The notes: a model not told the origin generated them from the sequence alone. A DNA stretch of 64,000 nt from Novipirellula caenicola (GCF_039545035.1 NZ_BAABRO010000002.1:1-64000), one strand, 5' to 3'. Counted from the stretch's first letter, positions 37,567 through 47,366 are shown. Translations and numbers: made by a program.

Positions 37567-38076
37567 TTATTTGTCCGACGGGATCAAAACCGAGTCGATC
37601 ACGTGGATCACTCCATTGGATGCCTTGATGTCCGTTTTAACGACCTTTGACTTATTGACCGACACACCTTCGCTGCCAGTGCTGATTTGGACCGACTGTC
37701 CCTGTACCGTCTTGGCCTCGTCTAGCTTGACGACATCGGCGGCCATGACTTTGCCCGAGACAACGTGGTACTTCAAAATCGAAACCAACTTGTCTTTGTT
37801 TTCGGGTTTCAGCAACGACTCGACCGTTCCTTTGGGCAGCTTATCGAACGCTTCATTGGTCGGAGCGAAGACAGTGAACGGCCCTTTGCTGCTAAGCGTC
37901 TCGGCCAAACCAGCGGCTTTGACCGCAGCGACCAACGTACTAAAGTCCTCGTTGCCAGCGGCGATCTCAACAATCGTTTTGCCCGAGGACGTGTGCGACT
38001 CCTTTTCCTCTGCGGAGCTGAAGGCGGGGACCGACATTGCGGCGGCGACGGCAACCATTACAACGAAATTTCTCAT
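37567..38076 (-). CDS. Secreted fasciclin-domain protein
   Basis: 169 residues: a signal peptide (about 1-22) and one fasciclin/BIgH3 domain. Motifs are [11 protein letters not shown]-like ([19 protein letters not shown]), [15 protein letters not shown] and the closing [13 protein letters not shown], the canonical FAS1 first and last strands. Such proteins mediate adhesion or sit in the envelope. A strong A/C-rich gap of about 300 bases separates it from the previous minus gene (37268-37566), in which nothing else is seen. Confidence 0.93.
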   Translation of the reverse strand: MRNFVVMVAVAAAMSVPAFSSAEEKESHTSSGKTIVEIAAGNEDFSTLVAAVKAAGLAETLSSKGPFTVFAPTNEAFDKLPKGTVESLLKPENKDKLVSILKYHVVSGKVMAADVVKLDEAKTVQGQSVQISTGSEGVSVNKSKVVKTDIKASNGVIHVIDSVLIPSDK

Positions 38077-38544
38077 CTTACGATTCTCTCAAATTTGTTT
38101 TTGGCTTCGATCCAATACGAAATCGCGAAAAAATGCACCCGAGCTAATGGCTGCGAGGTCAGCGCGACAACACTGTCGCAACACGAATCGAGTTGGATTC
38201 AGAAAGAAACAGAGACAAACGGGTTCCAGTGACTTGGAACTCGTTTCGCATTTTGCGAGGTCTGCTGCCGGCAAGCAGAGTGCGTCCTTTGCACAACGAG
38301 ATGTTAGCGGTGGGTCAATGGCATTTTGAAAGAATTATCCGTTTTCTACGGATTAATCAGCATGCTGGTCGGCCGCCTCCGCCGGGTGGCCCTGAAAAAG
38401 ATTGACAGAGGGATCAATTCCTCTTATACCAGTCCCATCGTTGTGTGAAACGATTTGGCACATGGAAGCTCGGCTTCGCTCTGGTGGTCAAAACGTTGAT
38501 CCAAAGTTACATCATTTGTTGACCATTGTGAGCAGGATAATTTA
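38077..38544. other. Intergenic region, promoter side of fasciclin gene
   Basis: 468 bases between divergently transcribed genes. It must hold both promoters, but none could be assigned with confidence. Plus-strand open frames over 37436-38405 are shadows of the fasciclin gene. Confidence 0.35.
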
Positions 38545-38778
38545 GTGCTATCTCTTCATTCGTCATTATTGGCACGCCGCGGCGGCGGGCTTGGTGGACT
38601 GGTTGGCTGGTTCATTCGCATTGTCATTTATGACATTTGCATCACTGGCATCTCCGATGTCTTGGGTGTATCGCGGATGGTTGCCCTGTTTATTTTTCTT
38701 GGGATCCTTGCGGTGATTGCGTTCGCCGGTTACTTGTTGCGTAACAAGTATGCGGCCGATACCGCTGACGATTTCTGA
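38545..38778 (+). CDS. Small membrane protein (77 aa)
   Basis: Read from a GTG with AGGA nine bases before it. A Gly-rich N-terminus (RRGGGLGGLVGWFIR) leads into a hydrophobic segment, and a second segment (about 45-66) ends with RNKYAADTADDF. Likely two membrane helices. No family is recognised. It precedes the AIM24-M48 pair on the same strand by 91 bases, so it may share their promoter. Confidence 0.55.
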   Translation: MLSLHSSLLARRGGGLGGLVGWFIRIVIYDICITGISDVLGVSRMVALFIFLGILAVIAFAGYLLRNKYAADTADDF

Positions 38779-38869
38779 TTTGTTTGCGTTGACAGGACGT
38801 CGCCAAGTGTTTTCCATTTCTTGTTGAAGCCTCTGAAACACGAGCGTTCAGATCGCTCCACCAAAACCC

Positions 38870-39643
38870 ATGGAATTCCGCGTCAACCACGCTCCTGTTT
38901 TCTCCACGCTCGAATTCTCGCTTGCCCAGCACGAGTACGTGGTAGCGCAGCCGAACAGCATGCTGACGATGTCGGCTGGGATTTCGATCTCGGCCCACGT
39001 CGGCCGGTTGGATTCGGACGACGAAACTGAATCTTCCTCTGAATCTTCCAACGAGCAGCCGTCGTCTGCAGCGGAGACGCCATCGGCACGGCGGCGGCCA
39101 CGCAATTCGTGGTTTGGCGGCATCAAGAGTATGCTTGGGGGCGAAAGTTTCTTCACCGCCGAATTTCGCGCCAAATCCGACGAGCAAACCGTCGTACTGG
39201 CTCCGGAAAGTTACGGCGACATCGTCGTGCTGAGCCTGGACGCCGAATCGGGCTACTACCTGACACGCGGATCCTATTTGGCCAACATCGGCACGACTCA
39301 CGTGCGAATCAAGTACGGTGGGCTAAAGGGATTGATGAGCAAGAAGGGATTGTTTCTGATGCACGCGACGGGACGCGGACATGTCTTTTGCCAAGCCTTT
39401 GGCGCGATCGAACATCGTCAACTCGCTGTGAACGAGACACTGTACGTGGACAATCGATTTATGGTCGCATTTTCGGACACCGTCACTTACAAACTCGTCA
39501 AAGCATCCGAGTCGCTGAAAGATTCGCTGATGTCCGGCGAAGGTTTGATCAACCGCTACACCGGCCCAGGCGATGTCTATTTCCAGACGCGTGGCAAACC
39601 GACTGGCGGAATTCTCACAGCCTTGATTGACGCAGCATTTTGA
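38870..39643 (+). CDS. AIM24-family protein (TIGR00266-like)
   Basis: 257 residues. The AIM24 beta-helix/jelly-roll is marked by VVAQPNSMLTMSAGISISAHVGR near the N-terminus, then GESFFTAEFRAKSDEQTVVLAP and HATGRGHVFCQAFGAI. A Ser/Glu-rich insert (about 50-80) interrupts the first part. The mitochondrial namesake maintains MICOS; bacterial members have no firm role. Its TGA overlaps the ATG of the M48 peptidase (ATGA-type, TGATG at 39641), so the two are translationally coupled. Confidence 0.88.
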   Translation: MEFRVNHAPVFSTLEFSLAQHEYVVAQPNSMLTMSAGISISAHVGRLDSDDETESSSESSNEQPSSAAETPSARRRPRNSWFGGIKSMLGGESFFTAEFRAKSDEQTVVLAPESYGDIVVLSLDAESGYYLTRGSYLANIGTTHVRIKYGGLKGLMSKKGLFLMHATGRGHVFCQAFGAIEHRQLAVNETLYVDNRFMVAFSDTVTYKLVKASESLKDSLMSGEGLINRYTGPGDVYFQTRGKPTGGILTALIDAAF

Positions 39644-40908
39644 TGAATTTACAAGCGGTTCCCGATCGCGAAGCGTTGCTCGAACAACTGCGTCGCGCGA
39701 ATCAGTTCACATGGCTATGGATCACCGTACACGTGATCGGCATCATCGCGCTGATCGCGTTGATTCGATGGGAACAAGTCGTGTTCGCTCCGATCGTCTC
39801 GGTCACAGCATGTTTGGTGATCCTCGGTCCGTTTGCGATGGAATTGGCGCGTACATGGGGTCAAAAGAAGAAACGAATCGAGGACATCAAAGAAACCACA
39901 CGGTTCGGCGAGCTCGATAAATACAAACTGCAAACGCTCTATCGTGAAACACTTCAGCGGTTGAAACTGCCCGACGAGCGGCTGCCGGTTTACGTCACCA
40001 GCGACAAATCACTAAACGCCGGTGCCATGCGTTTGGGCCGCATCTTTGGTGGGCTAAACGGGATCTACCTGCACCGCCAAGTCCTGCACAAATTGCGAGG
40101 CGATGAAGTCCAAGCGGTGATGGGGCATGAACTTGGCCATTACTACCGATTCAACTTGGCAGGTGAGCGATTTCGCTTGCTGACGATTGTGCTCGGGGCG
40201 TTGGTCGGCATTCTCGCCGTCCAGTGGCTGCAGGCGGTTGGCTATCTCGGTTTCATCATCGTCTCGGCAATCAGTACAGCCTTTTGGTTCGTTAGCGGAA
40301 TCGGCAGGGTGCGACACGGACGAACGATCGAATACCTATGCGATGACTTTGGGGCGCAGGTCAACGGAATCGAGGCCTCGATTAGCGGTTTGCTAAAAGT
40401 CGGTTTGGATGCCGAGATGCGTTTTCTGATTCAACTCGAAGTCATGGCGCTTAACGCCGGCAACGAACTGCTAACCCCAAGTGAAATGGCGGCCGCAGTC
40501 GAAAAAGCGATCCCCTACGGCCACGCGGCCGAACCCGAATTGTTCGAATCGGTCACGCGTGAACTGAAGCAACGAACGCAGGCCAATCGCAGTGCCTCGG
40601 TATCCGGTTTTATCAAATACGTCTGGGAAAACGACATCGACGAGGACGACCTCAAAGAACAACTCGAGTTGCAGGCCAAACAGATCAACAACATCGATCG
40701 ATTGGAATGGGAATCGATCCTGGATGACCCTCAGGATGTCCGTTTGAACCAACGTCAAATCGAACAATTGGTGCAAATGATCCTGGCGGCACCTGAAAAA
40801 TCGCTGTTTCGTATCCTGGGCGAAGGCGATGGAATCCACCCCGCAACGTCGATGCGAATTTTGTATCTTTGGAAGAATCGCGATAGTGCGTCCGAGTTGG
40901 TGGTGTAG
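39643..40908 (+). CDS. M48-family membrane metallopeptidase
   Basis: 421 residues from the ATG overlapping the AIM24 stop. Two N-terminal transmembrane segments (about 21-42 and 46-65), the zinc motif HELGH at 162-166, two further hydrophobic segments (about 177-220) and the third zinc ligand Glu230 in EYLCDD fit the HtpX/Ste24 class. The long C-terminal part is helical and charged. It probably degrades or trims membrane proteins. The coupling with AIM24 suggests a shared membrane task. Confidence 0.88.
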   Translation: MNLQAVPDREALLEQLRRANQFTWLWITVHVIGIIALIALIRWEQVVFAPIVSVTACLVILGPFAMELARTWGQKKKRIEDIKETTRFGELDKYKLQTLYRETLQRLKLPDERLPVYVTSDKSLNAGAMRLGRIFGGLNGIYLHRQVLHKLRGDEVQAVMGHELGHYYRFNLAGERFRLLTIVLGALVGILAVQWLQAVGYLGFIIVSAISTAFWFVSGIGRVRHGRTIEYLCDDFGAQVNGIEASISGLLKVGLDAEMRFLIQLEVMALNAGNELLTPSEMAAAVEKAIPYGHAAEPELFESVTRELKQRTQANRSASVSGFIKYVWENDIDEDDLKEQLELQAKQINNIDRLEWESILDDPQDVRLNQRQIEQLVQMILAAPEKSLFRILGEGDGIHPATSMRILYLWKNRDSASELVV

Positions 40909-40920
40909 AGTCTAGCGCCA

Positions 40921-41070
40921 CGTAGCGGAACTTGTCAAAAGTTTCGTTGATTTAGTCGTACGATGGACTTCCTAGTCCGTCGAATACATCATTGACGGAC
41001 TAGGAAGTCCATCATACGGCCCTTGCCGCAGGAAACATCACTAAATCAAAACTTGTCAAGAGTTTCGGGG
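40921..41070. repeat. Dispersed long palindrome, copy 2
   Basis: GCGGAACTTGTCAAAAGTTT, GATTTAGTCGTACGATGGAC, then TTGACGGACTAGGAAGTCCA, the sister of 23448-23593 in inverse orientation. It abuts the 109-bp array, whose units share its outer arm, so this copy probably seeded the array. Confidence 0.8.
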
Positions 41071-41088
41071 GTGCATCCCTTAATCCAA

Positions 41089-42100
41089 CGAAAGTCTTGA
41101 CGACTTCCGCTACGCCGAGTTAGCCAAAACGGATAACGCTGCGAACGTTTTCGTAGCGAAACTCGTCAAGAGTTTCGGGGTGCATCCCTTAATACAAACG
41201 AAAGTCTTGACGACTTCCGCTACGCTGAGTTAGCCGAAACGTATAGCGTTGCGAACGTTTTCGTAGCGAGACTCGTCAAGAGTTTCGGGATGCATCCGTC
41301 AATCCAACGAAAGTCTTGACGACTTCCGCTACGCCGAGTTAGCCAAAACGGATAATGCTGCGAACGTTTTCGTATCGAGACTCGTCAAGAGTCTTGGGAT
41401 GCATCCCTCAATCCAACGAAAGTCTTGACGACTTCCGCTACGCCGAGTTAACCAAAACGGATAATGCTGCGAACGTTTTCGTATCGAGACTCGTCAAGAG
41501 TCTCGGGATGCATCCCTCAATCCAACGAAAGTCTTGACGACTTCCGCTACGCTGAGTTAGCCGAAACGGATAGCGTTGCGAACGTTTCCGTAGCGAAACT
41601 CGTCAAGAGTTTCGGGGTGCATCCCTCAATCCAACGAAAGTCTTGACGACTTCCGCTACGCTGAGTTAGCCAAAACGGATAGCGCTGCGACGGTTTTCGT
41701 AGCGAGACTCGTCAAGAGTTTCGGGGTGCATCCGTCAATCCAACGAAAGTCTTGACGACTTCCGCTACGCCGAGTTAGCCGAAACGGATAACACTACGAC
41801 GGTTTTCGTAGCGAGACTCGTCAAGAGTTTCGGGATGCATCCCTCAATCCAACGAAAGTCTTGACGACTTCCGCTACGCTGAGTTAGCCAAAACGGATAG
41901 CGCTGCGAATGCTTTCGTAGCGAAACTCGTCAAGAGTTTCGGGGTGCATCCCTTAATACAAACGAAAGTCTTGACGACTTCCGCTACGCTGAGTTAGCCG
42001 AAACGGATAACGCTGCGAACGTTTTCGTAGCGAAACTCGTCAAGAGTTTCGGGGTGCATCCCTCAATCCAACGAAAGTCTTGACGACTTCCGCTACGCTG
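41089..42100. repeat. 109-bp tandem palindrome array, nine full units
   Basis: Units begin with CGAAAGTCTTGACGACTTCC at 41089, 41199, 41308, 41417, 41526, 41635, 41744, 41853, 41963 and 42072 (period 109, twice 110); the last is partial. Each unit pairs that start with GTAGCGAAACTCGTCAAGAG later on, forming an imperfect 26-bp hairpin. Copies differ by a few bases. 109 is not a multiple of three, so it cannot be a coding repeat. The gap from 40909 to 42145 holds no gene. Confidence 0.93.
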
Positions 42101-42145
42101 AAAATGCATCGATGTGACGTGAAAGGATGGAAGCCTATCCCACAT

Positions 42146-43405
42146 TTAGACAAGCAGATCAAACAGCATTCGCTGCTCGTTGACGACTTGGTATTCGATA
42201 TGGCTGGCGTTCATCCGCTCGATCAACCCGGCGTAGTCATCGGCTTTGGCGATCTGCAATCCGACCAGCGCGGGACCGGTTTCACGATTGTGTTTCTTGG
42301 TGTACTCGAAGTGGGTAATGTCGTCGGTGGGGCCGAGCACATTGTTCAAGAAGTCTCGCAGCGCTCCGGCGCGCTGTGGGAACTTGATGATAAAGTAATG
42401 CTGGAGCCCTTCGTACAGTAACGCTCGATCGCGAATTTCTTCGGTACGGTTGATGTCGTTGTTGCTGCCGCTGACGATACAGACAACGGTTTTGCCTTGG
42501 ATCTCGTCCTTGATTTGCTCGAGTGCCGCAATCGCCAGCGCGCCGGCCGGTTCGACCACCAGACCTTCGTCGTTGTACAGCCGCAGCATCTCGCTGCAGA
42601 CTTTGCCTTCGGGAACAAGCAGCATCCGGTCAACGACTTGTTGCGCGATAGCAAAATTCAAATCCCCCACGCGTTTCACCGCCGCCCCATCGACGAAGTT
42701 GTCGATCGTCTCCAGGGTGACCACTTTGCCTTGACGCAAACTTTCATACATCGCCGGTGCCCCGGTCGGTTCCACTCCGATGATCTTCGTCGCCGGTGAT
42801 TGATGGTGAAAATAGCTTCCCAATCCCGAGATCAATCCGCCGCCGCCGACGGCGACCAAGACATAGTCGATCGGCTCGGTGTAGTCGGCAAGGATCTCGA
42901 GCCCGACGGTGCCTTGACCCGCCACGATCGCAGGATCGTCAAACGGCGGCACGTAGGTCAATCCTTCGGCGGTCGCTTTGTGCGCTTCGGCCGCAGCGTC
43001 ATCAAACGTATCGCCCACCAAAAACACATCCACGTGTTCTTTGCCGAACATGCGAACCTTGTCAACTTTCTGCTTGGGTGTCACCGCAGGCATATAGATG
43101 CGGCCATTGATCTGCATCGCGTTGCACGCATAGGCGAACCCTTGAGCGTGGTTGCCAGCGGAGGCGCAGACCACGCCGGCAGCTCGCTGCGCGGGCGTCA
43201 ATTGCGTCATCCGGTTGTACGCACCACGAATCTTGTAGCTGCGAACGTCTTGTAGATCTTCGCGTTTCAGCAGCACATTGGCATCAAACGCAAGCGATAA
43301 CCGCGCGCTAGGCAACAACGGCGTATGGCGGACGTTGTCGCGAATTCGCGTTTCGGCCTCATGAATGGACTGGACGCTGGCGAGCACCGTGGAATCGTGA
43401 ACCAT
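42146..43405 (-). CDS. ilvA: Threonine ammonia-lyase with C-terminal ACT domain
   Basis: 419 residues from the ATG at 43405. A fold-type II PLP enzyme: the PLP lysine is Lys58 in SYKIRGA, ASAGNHAQG follows, and the PLP-phosphate loop reads GGGGLISG. C-terminal residues about 330-419 are one ACT-like domain (HYFIIKFPQRAGALRDFLNN, QIAKADDYAGLIERM), the site of feedback control. It converts threonine to 2-oxobutyrate, the first step to isoleucine; single-ACT forms of this length match the shorter biosynthetic or catabolic type (YbcX/IlvA class). Its promoter lies at the 43406-43480 end, next to the divergent-looking DUF3565 gene on the same strand. Confidence 0.9.
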   Translation of the reverse strand: MVHDSTVLASVQSIHEAETRIRDNVRHTPLLPSARLSLAFDANVLLKREDLQDVRSYKIRGAYNRMTQLTPAQRAAGVVCASAGNHAQGFAYACNAMQINGRIYMPAVTPKQKVDKVRMFGKEHVDVFLVGDTFDDAAAEAHKATAEGLTYVPPFDDPAIVAGQGTVGLEILADYTEPIDYVLVAVGGGGLISGLGSYFHHQSPATKIIGVEPTGAPAMYESLRQGKVVTLETIDNFVDGAAVKRVGDLNFAIAQQVVDRMLLVPEGKVCSEMLRLYNDEGLVVEPAGALAIAALEQIKDEIQGKTVVCIVSGSNNDINRTEEIRDRALLYEGLQHYFIIKFPQRAGALRDFLNNVLGPTDDITHFEYTKKHNRETGPALVGLQIAKADDYAGLIERMNASHIEYQVVNEQRMLFDLLV

Positions 43406-43480
43406 CGACGTATCGGATGTTGGAAAGGAACAAAGGGTGGAAACCGCTAGCCTTATTGGAACATCCGGCACTCACATCGG

Positions 43481-43711
43481 CTAGCAGTCCGATTGGCAGC
43501 TTGGCAGCGGGGGATCACTGGGCGCCCCTTCGTCGCACTTCTTGCATTCCAATTTCACGCCCAACCGAGACTCGCGACCCGCCGCTGTCGTCACCCACAG
43601 ACGATTCATCCACGGAGGATCATGTCGGACGTGTTGGTAGTGTCCACACCGGAGCTGGGCGACCCAATGGCCTTCTTCGTCTCGGTGGTATCCGACAATG
43701 GGCTGCTGCAT
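43481..43711 (-). CDS. DUF3565 protein
   Basis: 76 residues. The family block is clear: IVGYHRDEEGHWVAQLRCGH, then QHVRHDPPW, and the C-terminal CKKCDEG. The His/Cys pattern (CGH ... RHDPPW ... CKKC) suggests a small metal site. No function is known. It is 75 bases upstream of ilvA on the same strand, hence possibly co-transcribed. Confidence 0.85.
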   Translation of the reverse strand: MQQPIVGYHRDEEGHWVAQLRCGHYQHVRHDPPWMNRLWVTTAAGRESRLGVKLECKKCDEGAPSDPPLPSCQSDC

Positions 43712-43732
43712 TGATAGGGGCGACCAGTGGAC

Positions 43733-43798
43733 GACGCGGGCATTGGTTTAGACGCGGGCACTGGTTTACCCGGGCACTGGTTTACCCGGGCACTTATT
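43733..43798. repeat. Short 16-18-bp tandem repeat
   Basis: About four imperfect copies of GCGGGCACTGGTTTA-like units just at the end of fxsA (its stop lies in the last copy). Low-level slippage DNA. Confidence 0.7.
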
Positions 43799-44294
43799 CG
43801 TGGGTTTTATGATACGAGGTGGCGTCGATCGTTTTGGATGAACTCGGACGGCGGGGTGGGTAAAGGGGTGATTCGACGTCGGTGTCATCAGCCGAAAAGC
43901 CGCTGGTGCCTCGCTGGCCTTGGACATGAACGCGCACCGATCCGATATAGCGGCTCAGCACGTAACGGCGAACCAACGCACGTCCGGCAGGAACCAACAA
44001 AACAAAACCCAGCGTATCGGTCAGCAGCCCCGGAGTCAGCAACATCGCGGCGGCAAAGACGATCATCAATCCATCTTGGATCTCGCGACTCGGCATCCGG
44101 CCTTCGGCCAACGCGGTTTGAAAACGAAACCAAGCGTTAGCGCCTTCGCGGCGAGCCAGAAACGAGCCAAGCACTCCGGTACCGATGACCACTGCAAACG
44201 CCGTCAAACCACTGGTGGCGTCTGCCAATTGCAGCAACAAATAGAGCTCTACCAGCGGGATGATGATAAACGCAGCGAGAAGCCGAACAAACAT
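43794..44294 (-). CDS. fxsA: FxsA-family membrane protein
   Basis: 166 residues. Membrane segments near 5-23, 27-45 and 72-100; the FxsA pattern IIIPLVELYLLLQLADATSG, GSFLARREG and LLTPGLLTDTLGFVLLVPA is present. The C-terminal 40 residues are basic and Ser/Asp-rich. FxsA overproduction relieves phage T7 exclusion in E. coli; the native role is unclear. It lies between DUF3565 and lepB-like genes on the same strand. Confidence 0.88.
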   Translation of the reverse strand: MFVRLLAAFIIIPLVELYLLLQLADATSGLTAFAVVIGTGVLGSFLARREGANAWFRFQTALAEGRMPSREIQDGLMIVFAAAMLLTPGLLTDTLGFVLLVPAGRALVRRYVLSRYIGSVRVHVQGQRGTSGFSADDTDVESPLYPPRRPSSSKTIDATSYHKTHE

Positions 44295-44464
44295 CTTTAT
44301 TACCTAACACGCGGTCGGTGGAACACTGCCACCCGAATCAGGAGCCTCGTCCGACAGGTTGCGGCCCCCCAAAAAATCGTCAGCAATGCCGGCCGGTCAT
44401 TCTGGCACAAATCGCCGATACCCCCAACATATTGCAGCTTCCGTGCCAAGTCGCGATGACCACG

Positions 44465-45700
44465 CTACTGCGGCGTCAAACGGCGGGCGACGCCGACGAT
44501 ACTTTTGATGGGCAGCGGGCCAAAGTCGCGGCTATCCACCGAGATCGGCACGTTGTCGCCAACGATAAAACATTCATCTTGCTTCAACGTCAGCGGATAC
44601 GCGGCAACGGAATCTCGACTCCGCAAGCGATATTCGATCGACCTGCGAACCCGCAGATCTTCCACGATGTCACGCGCCGCAGCGGCCCCCCGAACTCGGA
44701 TCGCTAGCGGGGTTTTCGAAGTCAGCGAAATCGTACTCTGCGGTTCATCCGTCCCCACCATGCTAGACGTTCCCACAGAGAACGTTGCCAATTCGTTGGC
44801 CGCGAGATTCCGCGTCGCGACACGCGTTCCATCAGCTGAATAAAACGCGACATCGATCGTGGCGGCAACGCTCAGCGACAGTGAAACCGCCAATTGATCC
44901 ACAGGATCGAGCCGGCGAATCACATCGACGTTACAGGGGTAATCGTCATAGATCTCGCTCGGCCGCGAATGTTCGTAAACCGATTGGGGGTGATAAACCA
45001 GCCAATCCGAAAATTCGGGATCGGTCGCACGAGCCCAGCGTGATATCGACCGGTGGCGATCGATGTCGACATCGATCAGTGTCCCGCTGCGGTTGTCCGC
45101 CGATTCCGCCAGCTGCAACTCGAGCCGCTTGCCATTCACACACAAACGCCGCTCGTCAAGCGAAACCACATCACCCGGCAATGCCAGGATTCGTTTGACC
45201 CGCAATTGCCCCTCGAGATCGACGGCAATCATGTCACCGATGCGAAGCGGGTTCTCGGCGTTTGATTCGATCGGCGTGACCTCGACGAGATCTCCCGCAA
45301 CCCAATCGCCCTGGACCGCGGCGCTGTCGTACTTCCTTTTTTCGCCACAATGCCAACACGTCACCTGGCGTCCCGACGCGATCAGCGTCGAAGCCGACTC
45401 CGCAGCGACTTTCATCTCGATACGGCAACCAGGGCAGCGGATGATCTGGTGATCGCCACAGAGCGTCGGCGCCATGGAAAACCCACTGACGCGAAAAATC
45501 TGCTTTTTTGAGTGCGTGGTGAAACCGCTCCAAGCGGCGATCCATCCGGCGGCGGTAAAAACGACGATTCCCGCCAGGATTGCGGTCCGGGCGCGGCCAA
45601 CCCGCAGCCGTGACACGAAATCGTTGCGGGAGGGAATTTGCGACAATTTGCTTGAGAATCGAGAAACGAAACGGGATCCACCCACAGAGAGGATGACCAC
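44465..45700 (-). CDS. lepB: Signal peptidase I with zinc-ribbon insert
   Basis: 411 residues from a GTG at 45700. One N-terminal anchor (about 40-58), then an S26 catalytic domain: Ser75 in GFSMAPTL, Lys169 in RVKRILALPGD, and box E GDNVPISVDSRDFG at the C-terminal end. Between Ser75 and Lys169 lies an unusual zinc-ribbon-like insert: CPGC at 89-92 and CWHC at 115-118. A second insert of roughly 150 residues (about 215-355) separates the Lys box from box E. It would cleave exported preproteins at A-x-A sites, including the ubiquitin-barrel protein of this window. Confidence 0.85.
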   Translation of the reverse strand: MVILSVGGSRFVSRFSSKLSQIPSRNDFVSRLRVGRARTAILAGIVVFTAAGWIAAWSGFTTHSKKQIFRVSGFSMAPTLCGDHQIIRCPGCRIEMKVAAESASTLIASGRQVTCWHCGEKRKYDSAAVQGDWVAGDLVEVTPIESNAENPLRIGDMIAVDLEGQLRVKRILALPGDVVSLDERRLCVNGKRLELQLAESADNRSGTLIDVDIDRHRSISRWARATDPEFSDWLVYHPQSVYEHSRPSEIYDDYPCNVDVIRRLDPVDQLAVSLSLSVAATIDVAFYSADGTRVATRNLAANELATFSVGTSSMVGTDEPQSTISLTSKTPLAIRVRGAAAARDIVEDLRVRRSIEYRLRSRDSVAAYPLTLKQDECFIVGDNVPISVDSRDFGPLPIKSIVGVARRLTPQ

Positions 45701-45877
45701 GAGAATTCAGCTGGGGTGTGCAATTGAGTGCACGTCTAACGCAATCGGGTCTGAAAAGCTATATTTTGGGCCGCCTCTTTGGAGCCAGCGATTGGTATCG
45801 CCATGCGAACACCTGAGTCTCTATTTTAACCTCTTCGCTCTCCATTTTGCGAGCTTCCTCACTCTTATCAAGCTGCA

Positions 45878-47068
45878 ATGACCCAGTCGAACTCGCCCAA
45901 TCGTTCTGCGACCGAAAACCAAGCCACTTGCAAAACCTCTGCGGACACCAACGTTTCGTCTGCGGAACCACCGAGTGCCGACGCTTCGTGTGCCTCAAAG
46001 GCAGCAGCCAGCCCGAGTGGCGAGCTGAATTATCGTGGCCGGATGGGAAAGGTGGCAGGCGTTCGCGTGGCGGCGACGGGATCTTACGTCCCCGAGCAAA
46101 TTGTCACCAACGAGGATCTTGCCTCGCTGGGATGCGATAGCGAGTGGATTGTGCGGCGGACCGGCATCCGCGAACGTCGCCGTGCGGCGGATGATCAATC
46201 CACCAGCGAGATGTGTTACCAAGCTGCACTGCGATGCTTGGAAGCCGCGAACATGGACGCCAGCGAGATTGATTTGATCATCGTCGCGACGATGACCCCC
46301 GATTACCCGACACCCTCCACCGCATGCCAATTGCAACGCATGCTCGGATCGGTGGCGCCGGCGATGGATATCAACGCGGCGTGTGCAGGATTTACCTACG
46401 CCATGATCACGGCGGCCCAATTCGTTGGAATGGGAAATAGTCGCCGTGTCCTGGTCGTTGGTGCTGACATGATGAGCCGCACAGTGAACCCCGAGGATGT
46501 AAAGACCTACCCCCTGTTTGGTGACGGAGCGGGTGCGGTGATCATGACCCCGGCGGAACCAGAGAGCGATGCAGAAGCAACCGATTCGGCGAGCCGGTTA
46601 CACGAACAAGGATTATTGTCCTACCAACTCGGTAGCGAAGGTTGCGGAGGGTCGATGTTGTGCATTCCGGCCGGTGGCACGCGGCGTGCTTTGACCCCCG
46701 AAGCGTTTGCCGAAGGTGCTCAATACATGACGATGGACGGCCGAGGCGTGTTCAAATGGGCCGTCCGCGTGTTTGACGAGAGTGCGAAACAAGTACTGCA
46801 GCACGCCGGAGTGACGTCGGACCAATTGTCGTTGGTCGTTCTGCATCAAGCCAACCAACGGATCATCGACTCGGCGGTTGCCGATCTGGACATCGCCCCC
46901 AAAGACGTTTTCGTCAACCTGGATCGCTATGGCAACACTTCGGCCGCCAGCATCCCGTTGGCGCTGGACGAAGCGGTGCGAGCAGGGCGAATCCAACGAG
47001 GCGAATTGGTGCTGCTATGCGGTTTCGGTGCCGGATTGGCCTGGGGAACCGCATTGCTGCGTTGGTAA
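45878..47068 (+). CDS. fabH: 3-oxoacyl-ACP synthase III (FabH)
   Basis: 396 residues. The first roughly 55 residues are an Ala/Ser/Pro-rich, disordered extension. The condensing domain follows: AACAGF with catalytic Cys169, His323 in LHQANQR, and Asn353 in GNTSAAS. ATGSYVPEQIVTNEDL marks its start, and the ending LVLLCGFGAGLAWGTALLRW is standard. It starts fatty-acid chains with acetyl- or branched acyl-CoA plus malonyl-ACP. Single gene, divergent from lepB. Confidence 0.92.
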   Translation: MTQSNSPNRSATENQATCKTSADTNVSSAEPPSADASCASKAAASPSGELNYRGRMGKVAGVRVAATGSYVPEQIVTNEDLASLGCDSEWIVRRTGIRERRRAADDQSTSEMCYQAALRCLEAANMDASEIDLIIVATMTPDYPTPSTACQLQRMLGSVAPAMDINAACAGFTYAMITAAQFVGMGNSRRVLVVGADMMSRTVNPEDVKTYPLFGDGAGAVIMTPAEPESDAEATDSASRLHEQGLLSYQLGSEGCGGSMLCIPAGGTRRALTPEAFAEGAQYMTMDGRGVFKWAVRVFDESAKQVLQHAGVTSDQLSLVVLHQANQRIIDSAVADLDIAPKDVFVNLDRYGNTSAASIPLALDEAVRAGRIQRGELVLLCGFGAGLAWGTALLRW

Positions 47069-47366
47069 GCATGGGTGGCGTCTACGTTGCCCATTCCCAC
47101 CCGGGCAGCCGCGAACAAACGCTAAATCCAGTCGCTTTATCTTTGCCGCTAAATCCGCATCGCTGCCAAATCCACGTCACAGCAGGACGTGGGTGCGAGC
47201 AAACGCTTAGCGAGTTTTCGCAACGACGCTAGAACATCAGACGGGAAAGCATCGCGTTGGGAATCATCGCAGAAGAAGGTTCCCGCAGGTGCCGAGCCCT
47301 TTGCCCGCAGCCATGGCGGTGGCAAAGGGGAATGAAAAATCGATCTCGTTCCAAAGCAGGAACGAT

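Noticed and set aside
37436-38329. A 297-residue plus-strand frame
   Set aside because: It lies opposite the well-supported fasciclin gene; a shadow.
41355-41646. Two similar 60-residue frames in the 109-bp array
   Set aside because: The unit length is not a multiple of three, so the frame is not kept from unit to unit; produced by the repeat.
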